Positions 63,066 to 64,000 of a stretch of DNA of 64,000 nucleotides are shown here, one piece after another. Made by a program: the position numbers and the translations under genes. Source of the stretch: Imhoffiella fuscus. Its GTDB lineage: Bacteria; Pseudomonadota; Gammaproteobacteria; Chromatiales; Chromatiaceae. Within the stretch, counting starts at the first letter, position 1; each line of letters begins with the position of its first letter. The stretch covers positions 60,773 through 124,772 of the forward strand of contig NZ_JBHUHX010000059.1 in the NCBI RefSeq assembly GCF_042682685.1, given 5' to 3'. The notes beneath the pieces are model-generated. The model ran no database searches. It saw only the letters and a program-made list of their open reading frames with translations, and had not been told where the DNA came from.

Positions 63066-63730
63066 CCCGCCTGCTGGCGAGCGTCACCGATGCCGACGAG
63101 GCCGAGTTGGCGATCCAAGGCGGCGCGGATCTGATCGACCTGAAGGATCCCGTTCGGGGTGCGCTTGGCGCGCTGAGCCTGGCGGATATCCAGCGCATCC
63201 TGGCCCAGGTCGGAGGACGCCGCCCGGTCAGCGCCACGATCGGCGATCTGCCGCCCGATCCGGAAACGACCGACGCGGCGATCCGCGCCACCGCCGCTAC
63301 CGGCGTCGACTTCATCAAGATCGGCTTCTTCTCCGAGCGGCATCTCGACGCCTGTCTCCCGGTCGTCGCCGATCTGCCCGCCACCTGGCGCATCGTCGCC
63401 GTCCTCTTTGCCGATCGCCCGACCGCCAATACCGATCCCGCCCGCTTCGCCGCAGCCGGGTGCGCCGGGGTCATGCTCGACACCGCCGACAAGTCGCGCG
63501 GACGACTGCTCGACCATCTCGACACCGATTCCCTGCGACGCTTCGTCGAGCGTGCCAAGCAGCTCGGTCTCATGAGCGGACTCGCCGGATCCCTGCGCCA
63601 GGAAGACATCCCGCACCTCCTGCCGCTCGCCCCCAGCTATCTCGGCTTCCGAGGCGCGCTGTGCGCGGCCGGTCGGCGGGTCGAACGACTGGTCCCCGAG
63701 CGCCTAACCGAGATCCGCGCCGCCCTGTAG
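63062..63730 (+). CDS. mfnB: (5-formylfuran-3-yl)methyl phosphate synthase-like protein (MfnB family)
   Basis: The protein has 222 residues, a TIM-barrel lyase/aldolase-like enzyme that condenses glyceraldehyde 3-phosphate in methanofuran synthesis. The Schiff-base lysine is Lys28 in DLIDLKDP, with Lys86 in VDFIKIGFF and Lys144 in MLDTADKSRG, the three positions that matter in the archaeal enzyme. Bacterial members occur in methylotrophs with a methanofuran analogue. Start ATG 63062 overlaps the DUF447 stop. Confidence 0.85.
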   Translation: MTRLLASVTDADEAELAIQGGADLIDLKDPVRGALGALSLADIQRILAQVGGRRPVSATIGDLPPDPETTDAAIRATAATGVDFIKIGFFSERHLDACLPVVADLPATWRIVAVLFADRPTANTDPARFAAAGCAGVMLDTADKSRGRLLDHLDTDSLRRFVERAKQLGLMSGLAGSLRQEDIPHLLPLAPSYLGFRGALCAAGRRVERLVPERLTEIRAAL

Positions 63731-63851
63731 ACCGCTCGAATCTCGCCTCGGCCCCGAACGGCGCAGTAAGAAACAATCCTCTGGTGACACTCTGTTGCGA
63801 GCCTGGCGCAGCCAAGGCATGGCAACCTCGGCCACTCCAGGCTCGGTGCTC

Positions 63852-63867
63852 TGGCACTCCAATTGCT
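63852..63867 (+). promoter_or_regulatory. Sigma-54 promoter of the aldehyde dehydrogenase gene
   Basis: TGGCAC-TCCAA-TTGCT is a perfect match to the -24/-12 consensus. It starts 81 bases before the aldehyde dehydrogenase ATG at 63933. A TGACAC half-site like that of the palindrome at 40259 lies upstream at 63785-63790. Confidence 0.75.
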
Positions 63868-63932
63868 CCCATGAAAAACCCGACTACGACAAACAGCCAG
63901 ATGGCAATAAGAGCAGCACAGGAGAGACAGAG

Positions 63933-64000
63933 ATGATCTACGCCAAGCCCGGCCAACCCGATTCAAAGTTCAGCTTCAAGCCCCGCTATGCCAACTTCAT
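63933..64000 (+). CDS. NAD-dependent aldehyde dehydrogenase, 3' end cut by the window
   Basis: Only 22 codons are seen (MIYAKPGQPDSKFSFKPRYA and on). This opening is typical of the AcoD/ExaC class of acetaldehyde and short-chain aldehyde dehydrogenases (about 506 residues). ATG 63933 has AGGAGAGA upstream. Its sigma-54 promoter and the AcoR-like activator 2 kb before support the assignment and predict oxidation of the aldehyde made by a quinoprotein alcohol dehydrogenase. Confidence 0.75.
   Translation, partial: MIYAKPGQPDSKFSFKPRYANF

Overview
The window is high-GC, densely coded DNA from a Gram-negative bacterium, most likely a gammaproteobacterium of the purple sulfur (Chromatiaceae) type. 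The taxon is an inference from the gene mix: a PEP-CTERM/exosortase acyltransferase, four chemoreceptors, multiheme and small c-type cytochromes, quinoprotein (PQQ) accessory genes, an NAD-linked formate dehydrogenase and a hydrogenase. There is no rRNA, tRNA, CRISPR array or insertion sequence that I can see. The left edge cuts a TPR protein and the right edge cuts an aldehyde dehydrogenase.

Layout. 1-7.1 kb: TPR protein, a six-haem periplasmic cytochrome, a family 1 glycoside hydrolase without its usual acid/base glutamate, and a chemoreceptor. 7.1-14 kb: HAD phosphatase, Cache chemoreceptor, then an aldehyde/electrophile pair (nemA-like, yqhD-like) and an MFS exporter. 14-22.5 kb: recD2, PEP-CTERM acyltransferase plus methyltransferase, an outer-membrane barrel protein, an ADP-ribose-removing pair (macrodomain and ADP-ribosylglycohydrolase), and a secreted-type endonuclease I.

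22.6-32.3 kb, all on the minus strand, is a complete [FeFe]-hydrogenase locus: hydG, aspA, a YgiT-type zinc-finger gene, hydF, hydE, then a fused NuoE-NuoF (HoxF-like) diaphorase and hydA. A perfect TTGA-N6-TCAA palindrome lies upstream of hydG, which suggests control by an FNR/CRP-type regulator in anoxia. A Cache-PAS chemoreceptor with a CheR-tethering tail follows.

35.5-41.3 kb is a PQQ-dependent-catabolism accessory operon (substrate-binding protein, beta-propeller, ABC ATPase, ABC permease, small secreted protein). It is divergent from a secreted cysteine protein and a cytochrome c that sit behind a sigma-54-type promoter and an 18-bp palindrome. 41.3-43.6 kb encodes an ammonium transporter fused to a chemoreceptor signalling domain. 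43.8-54.9 kb is a formate-oxidation block: fdsG-fdsB-fdsA-fdhD-fdsD with an OFA-family transporter, a LysR regulator, and the quinoprotein-associated SoxYZ-like carrier and zinc metallohydrolase. 55-57.7 kb is a NitT/TauT-type ABC importer, followed by a Fic protein.

59.9-64 kb holds a sigma-54 activator of the AcoR type, three genes of the methanopterin/methanofuran (C1 carrier) type (archaeoflavoprotein, DUF447, MfnB-like), and, behind a perfect sigma-54 promoter, the start of an NAD aldehyde dehydrogenase. Together these suggest alcohol oxidation by a quinoprotein (not in the window), aldehyde oxidation, C1 transfer and formate oxidation to CO2 and NADH. The NAD-linked hydrogenase could exchange electrons with the same NADH pool.
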